Assembly (NCBI GenBank): GCA_039715185.1
Contig: JBDLIA010000001.1
Coordinates: 47,758 to 111,757, forward strand
From: Gemmatimonadota bacterium
Lineage (GTDB): Bacteria > Gemmatimonadota > Gemmatimonadetes > Longimicrobiales > RSA9
Direction of reading: 5' to 3'
Length of the DNA stretch: 64,000 nt
In this document: piece after piece, positions 43,179 to 53,666 of the stretch
Position numbering within the stretch: position 1 is the first letter of the stretch
Layout: every line of letters begins with the position of its first letter
Translations under genes and position numbers: made by a program
Notes under the pieces: generated by a model
Seen by the model: only the letters and a program-made list of their open reading frames with translations
Told to the model about the DNA's origin: nothing
Databases searched by the model: none

Positions 43179-44461
43179 TGGCGACCGCGTCCGAGCCGAC
43201 ACAGCCCGAAGGCGGAGCGGCCGAGGTGCCCGTCTGCGTGACGTCAGAAATCGGCGCGCTGGAGGCGGTCGTCTGCCACACGCCCGGACCGGAACTGCTC
43301 GCGGTCACTCCCGCGACGCGCGAGGACTTTCTCTACACCGACATCATCGACCTGGACGCGGCCCGCTCCGAGCACCGCGTATTCAAGTCGATTCTGGCGC
43401 GGTTCGCGGAGGTGTACGAGGTCCGCGACCTGCTCGTAGACCTTTGCGGCAAAGAGGAGGCGCGCACGTTCCTCGTCGATCGCGCCGCCGAGATGATCCA
43501 CTCCAAGCCGCTCGCCGCGCGCCTGCGCGAGCTCGACGCGGACGAGTTGGTCTCCTACTTCATCGAGGGGCGCGAGGTACACGAGGGGCCGCTCCAGAAG
43601 ATGCTCGGCGTCCAGGGCTACGACCTGCCCCCGCTGCCCAACCTGTTCTTCACTCGCGACGCCGCGATGGTGGTGGGGACGGGCGCGGTGGTGGGGTCCA
43701 TGCGTTACACCGCGCGCTGGACCGAGGAGCTGATCACCAAGGCGCTCTTCACCCACCATCCGGCCCTCGCGAACACCGGCCTCATCTACGACGGCAGCGA
43801 AGAGCGCCGGGGCGGCTATACCATCGAGGGCGGAGACCTCCACGTGCTGCGGCCCGACCTCGTCGTCATGGGCCTCAGTCAGCGCTCCAGCCCGGGCGCG
43901 TTCGACGCGGTTTCCGAGCGACTCGTCGCCGAGCAGGGAGTGCGTGACATCCTAGTGGTGGTGCTCCCCACCGACCGCGCCATGATCCACCTCGACATGA
44001 TCTTCACGATGGTGGATCACGAGCACGGCATCTTCTTTCCGCCCGAGTTCATAGGACCTGAGCGTGCGTCGATCCTGCACTTCACGGCCGGGCGGACGGG
44101 CATGCGGGAAGAGAAGGACTTCTTCAGCGCCCTGGAGGCCGTGGACATGCCGCTCAACCCGATCTACTGCGGCGGCCACCGGCGGACGTATCAGGAGCGG
44201 GAGCAGTGGTCGAGCGGGTGCAACTTCATGGCGGTGCGTCCCGGCCTGGTACTCGGCTACAGCCGCAACGAACACACCTATCGGGAGATGGAGAGCGAGG
44301 CCGGCTATCGTATCGTGGACGCGGTCGATTTCTTGACGGGCCAGGAGGAGATCGCCGAAGATCAACGCGCGGTGATCTCGTTCGATGGGGCAGAGCTGGT
44401 ACGGGGGGGAGGGGGTGCTCGATGCATGACGCTTCCGGTGCGCAGGGCGCCGGCCTGGTAG
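43178..44461 (+). CDS. arcA: Arginine deiminase
   Basis: ADI hydrolyses arginine to citrulline and ammonia. The guanidino-modifying fold shows NLFFTRDAAMVVG near residue 165, the Glu/Asp block YTIEGGDLHVL, MIHLDMIFTMVD with the catalytic His, and the nucleophile Cys416 in GGGGARCMTLPVRR close to the C-terminus (427 residues). Ornithine carbamoyltransferase and carbamate kinase genes, which complete the ATP-yielding pathway, are not nearby. It overlaps the end of rex by one base, so it is probably co-transcribed with rex under the Rex operator. Confidence 0.94.
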   Translation: MATASEPTQPEGGAAEVPVCVTSEIGALEAVVCHTPGPELLAVTPATREDFLYTDIIDLDAARSEHRVFKSILARFAEVYEVRDLLVDLCGKEEARTFLVDRAAEMIHSKPLAARLRELDADELVSYFIEGREVHEGPLQKMLGVQGYDLPPLPNLFFTRDAAMVVGTGAVVGSMRYTARWTEELITKALFTHHPALANTGLIYDGSEERRGGYTIEGGDLHVLRPDLVVMGLSQRSSPGAFDAVSERLVAEQGVRDILVVVLPTDRAMIHLDMIFTMVDHEHGIFFPPEFIGPERASILHFTAGRTGMREEKDFFSALEAVDMPLNPIYCGGHRRTYQEREQWSSGCNFMAVRPGLVLGYSRNEHTYREMESEAGYRIVDAVDFLTGQEEIAEDQRAVISFDGAELVRGGGGARCMTLPVRRAPAW

Positions 44462-45387
44462 AGGAAGGGCCCGGGGGCTCGGGCCGCGCGGAATCCGAGG
44501 CGCCCGGCGCCGATCTCTGGGACGCTGACCGGGACACGCGGCTGGCGGCGGCCCGAGCGGCTCTGCGCGACCTGGAACGCGCCCAACGCGCATCCGGTAA
44601 GCGCGGCGCCGAACGACCCCGGGTGGTGCGGGAGTCCCCACTCGTTTGGCCGGGTGAGGTCGCCCCGGCGGTCACGCCGTTCGGGCTCGTCCCCTGGCAG
44701 GAAGGGAACGTCGGCCCGGCCATGCCTGGTCCTTCGGCGGGAGCGGCGCCGGGCGACGACGCGGCGCTGGAGGAGATGGAGTACGCGGTGCTGGACGTGG
44801 AGACGACCGGCGGCTCCGCCGCGTTCGGGCACCGAATCACCGAGGTGGGCGTCGTGTGCCTTACCGGCCGAGGGGAGTTCCGGGGCGAGTTGCGCACGCT
44901 GGTGAACCCGGGCCGAGCGATCCCCCCCGCCATCAGCCGGCTGACCAATATCTCGCAGGCGATGGTGGACGCCGCGCCCGGCTTCGCGGACATCGCGGAG
45001 CGGGTCGCCGCGGCGCTTCGAAACAGGGTCCTGGTGGCGCACAACGCGGGCTTCGACTGGCGCTTCCTGCACGGCGAATTCGACCTGTGCGGGCGCCGGC
45101 TGCGCGTCCGCGAGCGGCTGTGCACGGTGCGCATGGCGCGACGCCTGGTTCCCGAAGTACGGCGCCGCTCGCTGGACGCGCTGTGCCACTACTTCGCCAT
45201 TCCCAACGAGGCGCGCCACCGGGCCTGGGGGGACGCGCGTGCCACGGCCGCGCTCCTCATCCAGCTGATCGCCCGGGCGGAGGAGCGGGCCGCGCCCACG
45301 CTCGCGGATCTGCGCGCGCTGATGCGGCCGGCCGCGCGCCCGAGTCGGCGCCGCTCCGCGCTACCGAGATCGATGGAGTGGGCGTAG
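44422..45387 (+). CDS. DEDDh-type 3'-5' exonuclease (DnaQ-like) with long N-terminal extension
   Basis: The exonuclease core lies at about residues 115-290: Exo I YAVLDVETTGG (Asp and Glu), Exo II LVAHNAGFDWRFL, and Exo III HRAWGDARATAAL with His and Asp. This is the PolC/DnaQ epsilon-like class that removes 3' nucleotides. The first ~110 residues are low-complexity, charged and Pro/Gly-rich with no domain. The ATG lies 40 nt inside arcA; a later start is possible given the poor conservation expected of the extension. It adjoins an MBL gene with no gap. Confidence 0.87.
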   Translation: MHDASGAQGAGLVEEGPGGSGRAESEAPGADLWDADRDTRLAAARAALRDLERAQRASGKRGAERPRVVRESPLVWPGEVAPAVTPFGLVPWQEGNVGPAMPGPSAGAAPGDDAALEEMEYAVLDVETTGGSAAFGHRITEVGVVCLTGRGEFRGELRTLVNPGRAIPPAISRLTNISQAMVDAAPGFADIAERVAAALRNRVLVAHNAGFDWRFLHGEFDLCGRRLRVRERLCTVRMARRLVPEVRRRSLDALCHYFAIPNEARHRAWGDARATAALLIQLIARAEERAAPTLADLRALMRPAARPSRRRSALPRSMEWA

Positions 45388-46278
45388 GTGGACGCGACCG
45401 GCCTGGTGACGTCCCGCGCCCTGGGAGACTTTCGCATACACGCGCTGAACGCAGGTGCCATCCGACTCGATGGCGGCGCGATGTTCGGCGTGGTGCCGAA
45501 GCCGCTGTGGGAGAAGAGGGCTCCAGCGGACGACCGCAACCGGATTTCGCTCGCGCTACGCTGCCTGCTGGTCGAGACGCCCGACTCGCTCGTGCTGATC
45601 GACACCGGCGTGGGGAACAAGGAGTCCGAGCGCTTCCTGGACATCTACGGCATCGACAACGCCGGCGACCCCACCCGGCTCGAGGACGCGGTGCGCGCGG
45701 CCGGGTTCGAGCCCGACCGGATCGATTACGTCGTCAATACGCACCTGCACTTCGATCACGCAGGCGGCAACACGATGGTCGAGGCGGGTCGGGACGAGCC
45801 GGTTCCGGCCTTTTCACGAGCGCGTTACGTGGTGCAGAAGGGCGAGTTCGAGTTCGCCCACCGGGCAAACGAGAGGGTGCGCGCGAGCTACCTGCCGGCC
45901 AGCTACGAGCCGATCGCGGACGCCGGCCTGTTCGAGTTCGTGGATGGCGACGTCGACATCGTGCCCGGCATGAAGGCGCTCCGGACTCCGGGGCACACGC
46001 CGCACCATCAGTCGATCCTCATCGAGTCGCGCGGACAGACGGCGTGCTTCCTCGCCGACCTCGTGCCCACCGCGGCGCACCTGCCGCTGGCGTGGATCAT
46101 GGGCTACGACCTGGAACCTCTCGTGACGCTCGAGTCCAAGCGGCGGCAACTGGAGCGGGCCCGGACGGAGGGTTGGTTGCTCGTATTCGAGCACGACCCC
46201 GTCACCCCGTGGGGTCGCCTGGATCCGGACTCCGAGCGGCCCCGGCTCCTTGCCGAGGCCGACCTCGAAGGGCCGTGA
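45388..46278 (+). CDS. Metallo-beta-lactamase-fold hydrolase
   Basis: The metal-binding motif HLHFDH occurs in VVNTHLHFDHAGGNTM, preceded by LVLIDTGVGNK and followed by TPGHTPHHQSIL, ADLVPTAAHLPLAWIMGYD and FEHDP, the remaining ligands. The 296-residue layout resembles AttM/MPH-like MBL hydrolases such as lactonases, but the substrate is unknown. There is no signal peptide. It starts with GTG immediately after the exonuclease stop and ends the transcription chain before a 212-nt gap. Confidence 0.9.
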   Translation: MDATGLVTSRALGDFRIHALNAGAIRLDGGAMFGVVPKPLWEKRAPADDRNRISLALRCLLVETPDSLVLIDTGVGNKESERFLDIYGIDNAGDPTRLEDAVRAAGFEPDRIDYVVNTHLHFDHAGGNTMVEAGRDEPVPAFSRARYVVQKGEFEFAHRANERVRASYLPASYEPIADAGLFEFVDGDVDIVPGMKALRTPGHTPHHQSILIESRGQTACFLADLVPTAAHLPLAWIMGYDLEPLVTLESKRRQLERARTEGWLLVFEHDPVTPWGRLDPDSERPRLLAEADLEGP

Positions 46279-46339
46279 CGGAGGGCCGCTGGAGGCGCGC
46301 GTGATTTCGGCTCGCGCAGCCATGCTCTTGTTAGCGGGA

Positions 46340-46368
46340 GCGACCGGTACGGGAGGGGCACCGGTCGC
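46340..46368. other. Stem-loop in the gap between the MBL and thiolase genes
   Basis: GCGACCGGT (46340-46348) and ACCGGTCGC (46360-46368) form a perfect 9-bp stem with an 11-nt loop. No T-run follows, so it may be a factor-dependent termination hairpin or leader structure. The rest of the 212-nt gap (46279-46490) is GC-rich and holds nothing else I can support. Confidence 0.45.
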
Positions 46369-46490
46369 GCTCAATGCCGCGCGCCCGCGCGCGCGAGCGC
46401 GCTAGACCCGATCCGCAGCCGCCGCTATCTTTCGCCGCCGCTTCGCGTTGTTCCGGCGCGCCAAAGGCAGCAAAACTCAACGGAGGACTC

Positions 46491-47702
<1,212 letters not shown>

Positions 47703-47703
47703 C

Positions 47704-48291
47704 ATGAGCCAACACTCGGTATCCCCGCCCGTCGCGGCCGTACACACGGCTCCGCGCGCCCTCGGGGTCCTCGCGGTAGTGCTCTTCGCCATGCTCACGG
47801 CGCTCGGAGCCCGTGTCGCGGTGCCGATTCCCGGCACCGCGATACCGGTGACGCTGCAGACGCTTTTCGTGCTGCTGGCCGGCGCGCTGCTCGGGCCCCG
47901 GCTGGGCGCGATCTCGCAGGGGGCCTATCTGGCCGCGGGCCTGGCAGGGCTGCCCGTGTTCGTCGCGGGCTCGGGCGCCGCGTACCTGTTCGGTCCCACG
48001 GGGGGGTACCTGCTCGCCTTTCCCGCCGCCGCAGCCGCCGCTGGTTGGTTCGCCGCGCGCGCGCCGGGTAATTCCGTTGCGTCCCTGGCCGCGCTCGCCG
48101 GGGGACTGTTCCTGGCGTCGCTGATCGTGTTCGCGGGAGGCGCCTCGCAACTGGCGATTCTCACGGGGGACGCGGCGCGCGCTGTGGAGCTGGGGGTGCT
48201 GCCGTTCCTCGCGGGGGACGTCGTCAAGGTCCTCGTCGCCACGCTCGTGGCCGCGCGCCTGCGCGACCGCGTCGCATCGGCGCTGCGCTGA
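47704..48291 (+). CDS. bioY: Biotin transporter substrate-binding subunit BioY
   Basis: BioY is the membrane S-component that captures biotin. The 195-residue protein has about six helices with the family blocks [34 protein letters not shown] and [20 protein letters not shown]. It begins one base after the thiolase stop, so it is surely in that operon. The energising EcfA and EcfT subunits are not nearby; BioY can share a general ECF module or work alone in some bacteria. Confidence 0.94.
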   Translation: MSQHSVSPPVAAVHTAPRALGVLAVVLFAMLTALGARVAVPIPGTAIPVTLQTLFVLLAGALLGPRLGAISQGAYLAAGLAGLPVFVAGSGAAYLFGPTGGYLLAFPAAAAAAGWFAARAPGNSVASLAALAGGLFLASLIVFAGGASQLAILTGDAARAVELGVLPFLAGDVVKVLVATLVAARLRDRVASALR

Positions 48292-48352
48292 CCGCCCGGG
48301 CGCCCAGCCGGGGCGCGCGCGGGGCAACGGCGTTCCTTCTGGAATTCGAGGC

Positions 48353-49213
48353 ATGACGAAGATAGACAGGGTGGCGGTCGTGGGTGGGGGCACGATGGGC
48401 AACGGCATCGCCCACGTCTTCGCCCAACACGGCCACCCCGTGACGATCGTCGACGTCGATGAGGACGCGCTGGAGCGGGCGCGGGCGACGATAGACGCCA
48501 ACCTCGCTCGTCAGGTGCGCAAAGGGCGACTCGAAGAAGCGGAGCGCGCAGAGACGCTGGCCCGCCTGGGAGGCAGCACCGACCTCGCCGATGTCGCCGG
48601 CGCGGACCTCATCGTGGAGGCAGTGCCGGAACACCCGGGGCTCAAGGCGGATCTCATCGAGCGCATCGCCGAGGTGTCGGGTGAGGCGGTCGTGGCGACC
48701 AACACCTCTTCGATCTCGATCACCGACCTCGCGCGCCACGCGCGCGCCCCCGAGCGGGTCGTCGGCATGCACTTCATGAATCCGGTTCCCGTGATGTCGC
48801 TCGTGGAGGTGATCCGGGGCCTTCAGACATCGGACGAGACGACGCGGGCCGTGATGGACGCCGCGCGCGGCCTGGGCAAGACCCCCGTGGAGGTCAACGA
48901 CTTCCCGGGCTTCGTGTCGAATCGGGTCCTGATGCCGATGATCAACGAGGCGGTGTTCTGCCTCATGGAGGGCGTCGCGACCGCCGAGGCGATCGACACC
49001 GTGATGAAGCTCGGCATGAATCACCCGATGGGGCCCCTCGCATTGGCCGACCTGATCGGGCTGGACACGTGTCAGTCCATCCTCGAGGTCCTGCAGAGGG
49101 ACCTCGGAGACGATAAGTACCGGCCCTGTCCGCTGCTGCGAAAGTACGTCGCCGCGGGCTGGTTGGGCCGGAAATCAGGACGCGGCTTCTACGACTATTC
49201 GGAGGCAGGATGA
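48353..49213 (+). CDS. 3-hydroxyacyl-CoA (3-hydroxybutyryl-CoA) dehydrogenase
   Basis: This NAD-dependent enzyme oxidises 3-hydroxyacyl-CoA to 3-ketoacyl-CoA. The Rossmann loop is [20 protein letters not shown]. The catalytic His is in [33 protein letters not shown] and [18 protein letters not shown] complete the dimer domain in 286 residues. It is the short single-function form. A 4-nt overlap (ATGA) couples it to the acyl-CoA dehydrogenase gene. Confidence 0.95.
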   Translation: MTKIDRVAVVGGGTMGNGIAHVFAQHGHPVTIVDVDEDALERARATIDANLARQVRKGRLEEAERAETLARLGGSTDLADVAGADLIVEAVPEHPGLKADLIERIAEVSGEAVVATNTSSISITDLARHARAPERVVGMHFMNPVPVMSLVEVIRGLQTSDETTRAVMDAARGLGKTPVEVNDFPGFVSNRVLMPMINEAVFCLMEGVATAEAIDTVMKLGMNHPMGPLALADLIGLDTCQSILEVLQRDLGDDKYRPCPLLRKYVAAGWLGRKSGRGFYDYSEAG

Positions 49214-50346
49214 GCGCGGTCGAGACGCCAAGCGAAGAGCTCGCGCAGGTTCGCGGGCTCGCTCGCGAATTCGCGGAGGCCGAACTGCGTCCCCACGTCG
49301 AGTCTTGGGATGCCGACCGGCGGCTCGACTCGGGCGCGCTAGGGCACATGGCCGAGCTGGGCTTCTGGGGCCTACTGGCGCCTGAACAGTACGGCGGCCT
49401 CGGCTTCGACCTACCCACCTATCTGGCGGTGCTGGAGGAGTTGTCCTGGGGAGAACCGGCCATCGGCTTGACGATGTCGATCCACAGCGCGTTCGGCGTG
49501 CGTCTGATCCGCGAACACGGAAGTGAGACTCAGCGCGCGCGTTGGCTGCCGGCTCTCGCGAGCGGCGAGTCGATCGCGTGCTTCGCGCTGTCGGAGGCCG
49601 TTGCGGGAAGCGACGCGCGCGCCCTGCAGACCGTGGCGCGCCGCGCCGACGACGGCTGGGTGCTGTCGGGGTCGAAGAAGTGGGTCACCAACGCCCGGCT
49701 GGCGGACGTGGCCCTGGTGGTAGCGCGCACCGAGGACGGCGCCGGCGGGGACACCGGCTTCGGCATGTTCCTGGTGCCCACGGACGCGCCGGGAGTGGAG
49801 GTGGGGGGCCGTGAGTACACGATGGGTCTGCGCGCGTTGGAGATCCTCACCGTCGAGTTGCGCGATGTCGAGCTTGACGGAGATGCGTCTCTCGGGGGCC
49901 TGGGCGAAGGCATGGCGCTGGCGATGGATGGACTGCGCATCGGGCGCCTGGGCGTCGCGGCGCAGGCCGTCGGCATCGCGCGGGCGGCGCTCGAACACGC
50001 GCGAACCTACGCCGACGAACGGGAGCAGTTCGGTAGCGCGCTGCGCCGGTTCGAGGCCATTCAGTTCAAGCTCGCGGACATGGCGACGAGGATCGAGGCC
50101 GCCGCGGGGCTGCTGGAGCGCGCGGCCGCGGACCCGACCATGGCGCACGCGTCCATGGCCAAGCTGTTCGCCAGCGAGACGGCCATGTGGGTCACCACCC
50201 AGGCGGTGCAGATCTTCGGCGGCTACGGGTACATGCGCGACTATCCCGTGGAGAAGCTGATGAGGGACGCCAAGGCCACGGAGATCTACGAAGGCACGAA
50301 CGAGATTCAGCGCGTGATCATCGCGCGCTCTCTTTACGAGGACTGA
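49210..50346 (+). CDS. Acyl-CoA dehydrogenase
   Basis: This flavoenzyme introduces the 2,3 double bond in acyl-CoA. The 378-residue protein has the helical N-domain, [32 protein letters not shown] in the beta domain, and [20 protein letters not shown] followed by YEGTNEIQ, whose Glu is the usual catalytic base. Chain length or branching specificity cannot be read from the motifs. The adjacent leucine dehydrogenase gene suggests branched-chain acyl-CoA as one possible substrate. Confidence 0.95.
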   Translation: MSAVETPSEELAQVRGLAREFAEAELRPHVESWDADRRLDSGALGHMAELGFWGLLAPEQYGGLGFDLPTYLAVLEELSWGEPAIGLTMSIHSAFGVRLIREHGSETQRARWLPALASGESIACFALSEAVAGSDARALQTVARRADDGWVLSGSKKWVTNARLADVALVVARTEDGAGGDTGFGMFLVPTDAPGVEVGGREYTMGLRALEILTVELRDVELDGDASLGGLGEGMALAMDGLRIGRLGVAAQAVGIARAALEHARTYADEREQFGSALRRFEAIQFKLADMATRIEAAAGLLERAAADPTMAHASMAKLFASETAMWVTTQAVQIFGGYGYMRDYPVEKLMRDAKATEIYEGTNEIQRVIIARSLYED

Positions 50347-50400
50347 GGATAGACGGCGGGCCCCGATCGGGGCGAGCGGCACCCACGACTGGAGCGGATA

Positions 50401-51456
50401 GTGGAGATTTTCGACCTCATCGGCGAGTACGGACACGAGCAGGTCGTGTTCTGCCATGAGCCGGAGGCCGGCTACAAGGGAATCATCGCGATCCACGACA
50501 CTACGTTGGGGCCCGCGCTGGGGGGCTGCCGTTTCTGGAACTACGCGAGCGACGAGGAGGCCCTCATCGACGTGCTGCGGTTATCCAAGGGGATGACCTA
50601 CAAGGCGGCCGTTGCGGGGCTGAACCTGGGCGGCGGCAAGTCGGTTATCCTCGGTAACAACAAGACCATGCGGCGCGAAGCCATCTTCCGCGCTCACGGC
50701 CGCTTCGTAGAGTCCCTCAAGGGTCGCTACATCACCGCCGAGGACGTGGGCACCAGCGTCGACGACATGGACTACGTGCTGATGGAGACCGAGCACGTGA
50801 CCGGCATTCGCGGCGGCTCCGGCGATCCGTCTCCGGTTACGGCCTTCGGCGTCTACCGGGGAATCAAGGCCAGCGCCAGCAAGAGACTGGGGTCGGACTC
50901 CCTGGAGGGCGTGCACGTGGCGGTGCAGGGCCTGGGTCACGTGGGTTGCTACCTGTGTGAGGATCTCGCTGAGGAGGGCGCCAGGCTCACCGTGACCGAC
51001 ATCGACGCCGACAAGGTCCGGGACGTGGCCGAGCGCTTCGGCGCGGACACGGTCGGCCCGGACGAGATCTACGATGTGGACGCCGAGATCTTCGCGCCGT
51101 GCGCGCTGGGCGCCGTCGTGAACGACGACACGTTGCCGCGCTTTCGCTTCCAGGCGATTGCCGGGGCGGCCAACAACCAACTCGCCGAGGAACGGCACGG
51201 GGACGCGCTCGCCGAGCGCGGGATTCTGTACGCTCCGGACTACGTGATCAACGGCGGTGGCCTGATCAACGTGTACGGCGAGATCCAGGGCTGGACGGCG
51301 GAGCAATCCAAGCGCAAGGCGGCGGAGATCTACGAGAGCCTCCTGGCCCTGTTCGAGATCGCCGAGAACGAGGGGATCCCGACGTACGAGGCGGCTGACC
51401 GTCTGGCCGAGCGCCGCATCCGGCAGGTGGCCGCAATTCAGAGAAACTGGCTTTGA
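50401..51456 (+). CDS. Glu/Leu/Phe/Val dehydrogenase, probably leucine dehydrogenase
   Basis: The 351-residue protein deaminates a branched-chain amino acid to its 2-oxo acid with NAD+. The N-terminal catalytic domain has [32 protein letters not shown] with the key lysines, and [14 protein letters not shown]. The Rossmann half has [20 protein letters not shown]. This pattern is that of leucine/valine rather than glutamate dehydrogenase. It starts with GTG and follows the acyl-CoA dehydrogenase by 54 nt, fitting branched-chain amino acid breakdown. Confidence 0.92.
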   Translation: MEIFDLIGEYGHEQVVFCHEPEAGYKGIIAIHDTTLGPALGGCRFWNYASDEEALIDVLRLSKGMTYKAAVAGLNLGGGKSVILGNNKTMRREAIFRAHGRFVESLKGRYITAEDVGTSVDDMDYVLMETEHVTGIRGGSGDPSPVTAFGVYRGIKASASKRLGSDSLEGVHVAVQGLGHVGCYLCEDLAEEGARLTVTDIDADKVRDVAERFGADTVGPDEIYDVDAEIFAPCALGAVVNDDTLPRFRFQAIAGAANNQLAEERHGDALAERGILYAPDYVINGGGLINVYGEIQGWTAEQSKRKAAEIYESLLALFEIAENEGIPTYEAADRLAERRIRQVAAIQRNWL

Positions 51457-51496
51457 GGCACGTGCGACCCCCATCCGTCCCCCGACTGGAGCGCGC

Positions 51497-52765
51497 ATGG
51501 AATTGCTGAGGCAGGCCGACCCGGAAGTGTTCGACGCGATCCGCTGCGAGGCGGAGCGTCAGCACTCCGGACTGGAGTTGATCGCCAGCGAGAACTTCGC
51601 GTCTCGGGCGGTGCTCGAGACGATGGGCACCGTCGCCACCAACAAGTACGCCGAGGGCTACCCCGGCCGCCGCTACTACGGCGGCTGCCACTGCGTGGAT
51701 GAGGCCGAGCGTCTCGCCATCGACCGGGCCAAGCGGTTGTTCGGGGCCGAGCACGCAAACGTGCAACCGCATTCCGGCGCCCAGGCAAACATGGCCGCCT
51801 ACTTCGCGGCGCTGAAGGCCGGGGACACGCTCCTTGGGATGGACCTGTCTCACGGCGGCCACCTCACCCACGGCTCGCCCGTCAACTTCAGCGGCCAGCT
51901 CTACCGCAGCGCCGCGTACGGCGTGGACGAGTCGACCGGCCTGATCGACTACGACCGGGTGCGTGAGTTGGCGCTGGCGGAACGGCCTCGCGCGATCGTG
52001 GCGGGTGCCAGCGCCTACCCACGGACGATCGACTTCGAGGCGTTCGCCGAGATCGCCCGCGAAGTGGAAGCGGTGCTGATCGTCGACATGGCGCACATCG
52101 CGGGCCTGATCGCGGGTGGAGCGCACCCCAGCCCAGTGCCCCACGCCGACCTGGTCACGAGCACGACGCACAAGACCCTGCGCGGCCCCCGCGGCGGGTT
52201 CGTGCTGTCCACCGAGGAGTGGGCGAAGCCGGTGAACAAGGCGGTTTTCCCCGGCATGCAGGGTGGCCCACTCATGCACATCATCGCGGCCAAGGCGGTC
52301 GGGTTCAGGGAAGCGCTGAGCGAGGAGTTCTCCGCTTACGCGCACGCGGTGGTCGGCAACGCGAAGGCGCTGGCCGAGGGGCTGCTCGCGCGTGGGCAGG
52401 CGCTGGTCAGCGGCGGCACCGACAACCATTTGCTGCTCCTGGACCTGAGCGCCGGCGAGTTGACCGGCAAGGACGCTGAAGCGGCCCTGGAGCGAGCAGG
52501 CATCACTACGAACAAGAACACCGTGCCCGGCGAGCGGCGCTCGCCCTTCGTGACATCCGGCATCCGCATCGGCACGGCGGCGCTCACCACGCGTGGCATG
52601 GGCGCGGACGAGATGGCGCAGATCGCCGGTTGGATATCCGAAGTGCTGGATGCGCCCGAGGACGAGGCGGTCACCAGAGCCGTCAGGGGGAGTGTGTCGG
52701 AACTGGTGGAGCGCTTCCCCCTGTACGCTTCGCTCAGGGACCAGATGGCGCCGATCGCGGTGTAG
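51497..52765 (+). CDS. glyA: Serine hydroxymethyltransferase
   Basis: SHMT interconverts serine and glycine with transfer of a one-carbon unit to tetrahydrofolate. The 422-residue sequence has [43 protein letters not shown], and the PLP lysine K226 in [14 protein letters not shown], matching K229 of the E. coli enzyme. It supplies one-carbon units for purine synthesis, relevant to purE-purK later in the window. It follows leucine dehydrogenase by 40 nt. Confidence 0.97.
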   Translation: MELLRQADPEVFDAIRCEAERQHSGLELIASENFASRAVLETMGTVATNKYAEGYPGRRYYGGCHCVDEAERLAIDRAKRLFGAEHANVQPHSGAQANMAAYFAALKAGDTLLGMDLSHGGHLTHGSPVNFSGQLYRSAAYGVDESTGLIDYDRVRELALAERPRAIVAGASAYPRTIDFEAFAEIAREVEAVLIVDMAHIAGLIAGGAHPSPVPHADLVTSTTHKTLRGPRGGFVLSTEEWAKPVNKAVFPGMQGGPLMHIIAAKAVGFREALSEEFSAYAHAVVGNAKALAEGLLARGQALVSGGTDNHLLLLDLSAGELTGKDAEAALERAGITTNKNTVPGERRSPFVTSGIRIGTAALTTRGMGADEMAQIAGWISEVLDAPEDEAVTRAVRGSVSELVERFPLYASLRDQMAPIAV

Positions 52766-52912
52766 GCGTGGCCGAACTCGGCGGAAGACACGTCCTCGGC
52801 CCGGGTCGCGGCAACCCATGTTGCGCTGGCGCTCGCGCGCGTGCGTTTGCACATTACGGCGTAAACCTGCAGCGGCGGCCGGGCGCCGCGATGCACCGAA
52901 CGCGGGACCTGT

Positions 52913-53293
52913 ATGGGTAGTCTCGTACTGGATGAACAGGTGATGGACCAGCTTCGGGAGCGCAATCCGCGCTACCGTGAGACGGCCTATATATTTCTCA
53001 TATCGGCGCTGCACTTCGTTCTCCAGCGGCTGGATGAGACACGGCACATTTCCGGTCGTGAGCTGACGGAAGGTGTGCGGGATCTCGCCATCGAGCGATT
53101 CGGTCCCATGGCTCGCACCGTGCTGGAGCACTGGGGGATCTCGAGGACCGAGGACGTTGGGGAGATCGTCTTCGCGCTGGTCGAATGCGGCATCCTGATC
53201 AAGCAGGACGAGGATTCACTGGACGATTTCTACGGGGTGTACGACTTCGAAGAGGTGTTCGAGCGCGATTATCCCTGGGGCGCTTCGATCTGA
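52913..53293 (+). CDS. Minf_1886-type conserved hypothetical protein
   Basis: The 126-residue protein has LRERNPRYRETAYIFLISAL, HISGRELTEGVRDLAIERFG, ARTVLEHWGISRTEDVGEIV and an acidic end with YDFEEVFERDY. I recognise this as the small family often labelled Minf_1886; its role is not known. It looks soluble and helical. ATG 52913 was chosen for the conserved length, with no strong ribosome-binding site. The 147-nt gap upstream has no clear promoter. Confidence 0.78.
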   Translation: MGSLVLDEQVMDQLRERNPRYRETAYIFLISALHFVLQRLDETRHISGRELTEGVRDLAIERFGPMARTVLEHWGISRTEDVGEIVFALVECGILIKQDEDSLDDFYGVYDFEEVFERDYPWGASI

Positions 53294-53404
53294 ATAATTC
53301 GGGCAACGCGGCCGAGACCGCTTGCGAATCCGCTACGGCGGGGTGAAGACGCCGGTGCCTGCGAGCGCCAGCGCCAGTTGAGTACGATGAGGGGAGGGGT
53401 TTCG

Positions 53405-53599
53405 ATGGCGGATCAGGAATTTCCCATGTGCCGCAAGTGTGGCAATGGGCACATGCTCCCTCTGTCCGATTACGGACGGGAGGGGGCGCCGATCACTTAC
53501 AAGGCCTGGGTGTGCTCCGACCCAGATTGCGGCTTCAACATCCGGATCGACAACGGCGAAATCAGTTTCGGCCGGACGATCAGCCAGTCCTACAAGTAG
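53405..53599 (+). CDS. Small zinc-ribbon-like protein, function unknown
   Basis: The 64-residue product has MCRKCGNGHMLPLSDYG and AWVCSDPDCGFNIRIDNGE, two Cys pairs (CxxC and CxxxxC) that could bind zinc. The frame continues upstream to 53378, but GAGGGGAGGGG before ATG 53405 supports the shorter start. No named family is recognised. It lies between the Minf_1886-type gene and nnr. The 111-nt gap before it holds no clear feature. Confidence 0.7.
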   Translation: MADQEFPMCRKCGNGHMLPLSDYGREGAPITYKAWVCSDPDCGFNIRIDNGEISFGRTISQSYK

Positions 53600-53666
53600 G
53601 GAAGGTGGCTTCGGCCCACCGGCTGGTGGGCCGTTGAAGGCCGCGCCTGCATCGCCCCTGCGCGTC

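Noticed and set aside
46322..46405. Possible small peptide frame in the gap before the thiolase gene
   Set aside because: It spans the stem-loop and a GC-repeat run, has no ribosome-binding site and encodes low-complexity Ala/Arg.
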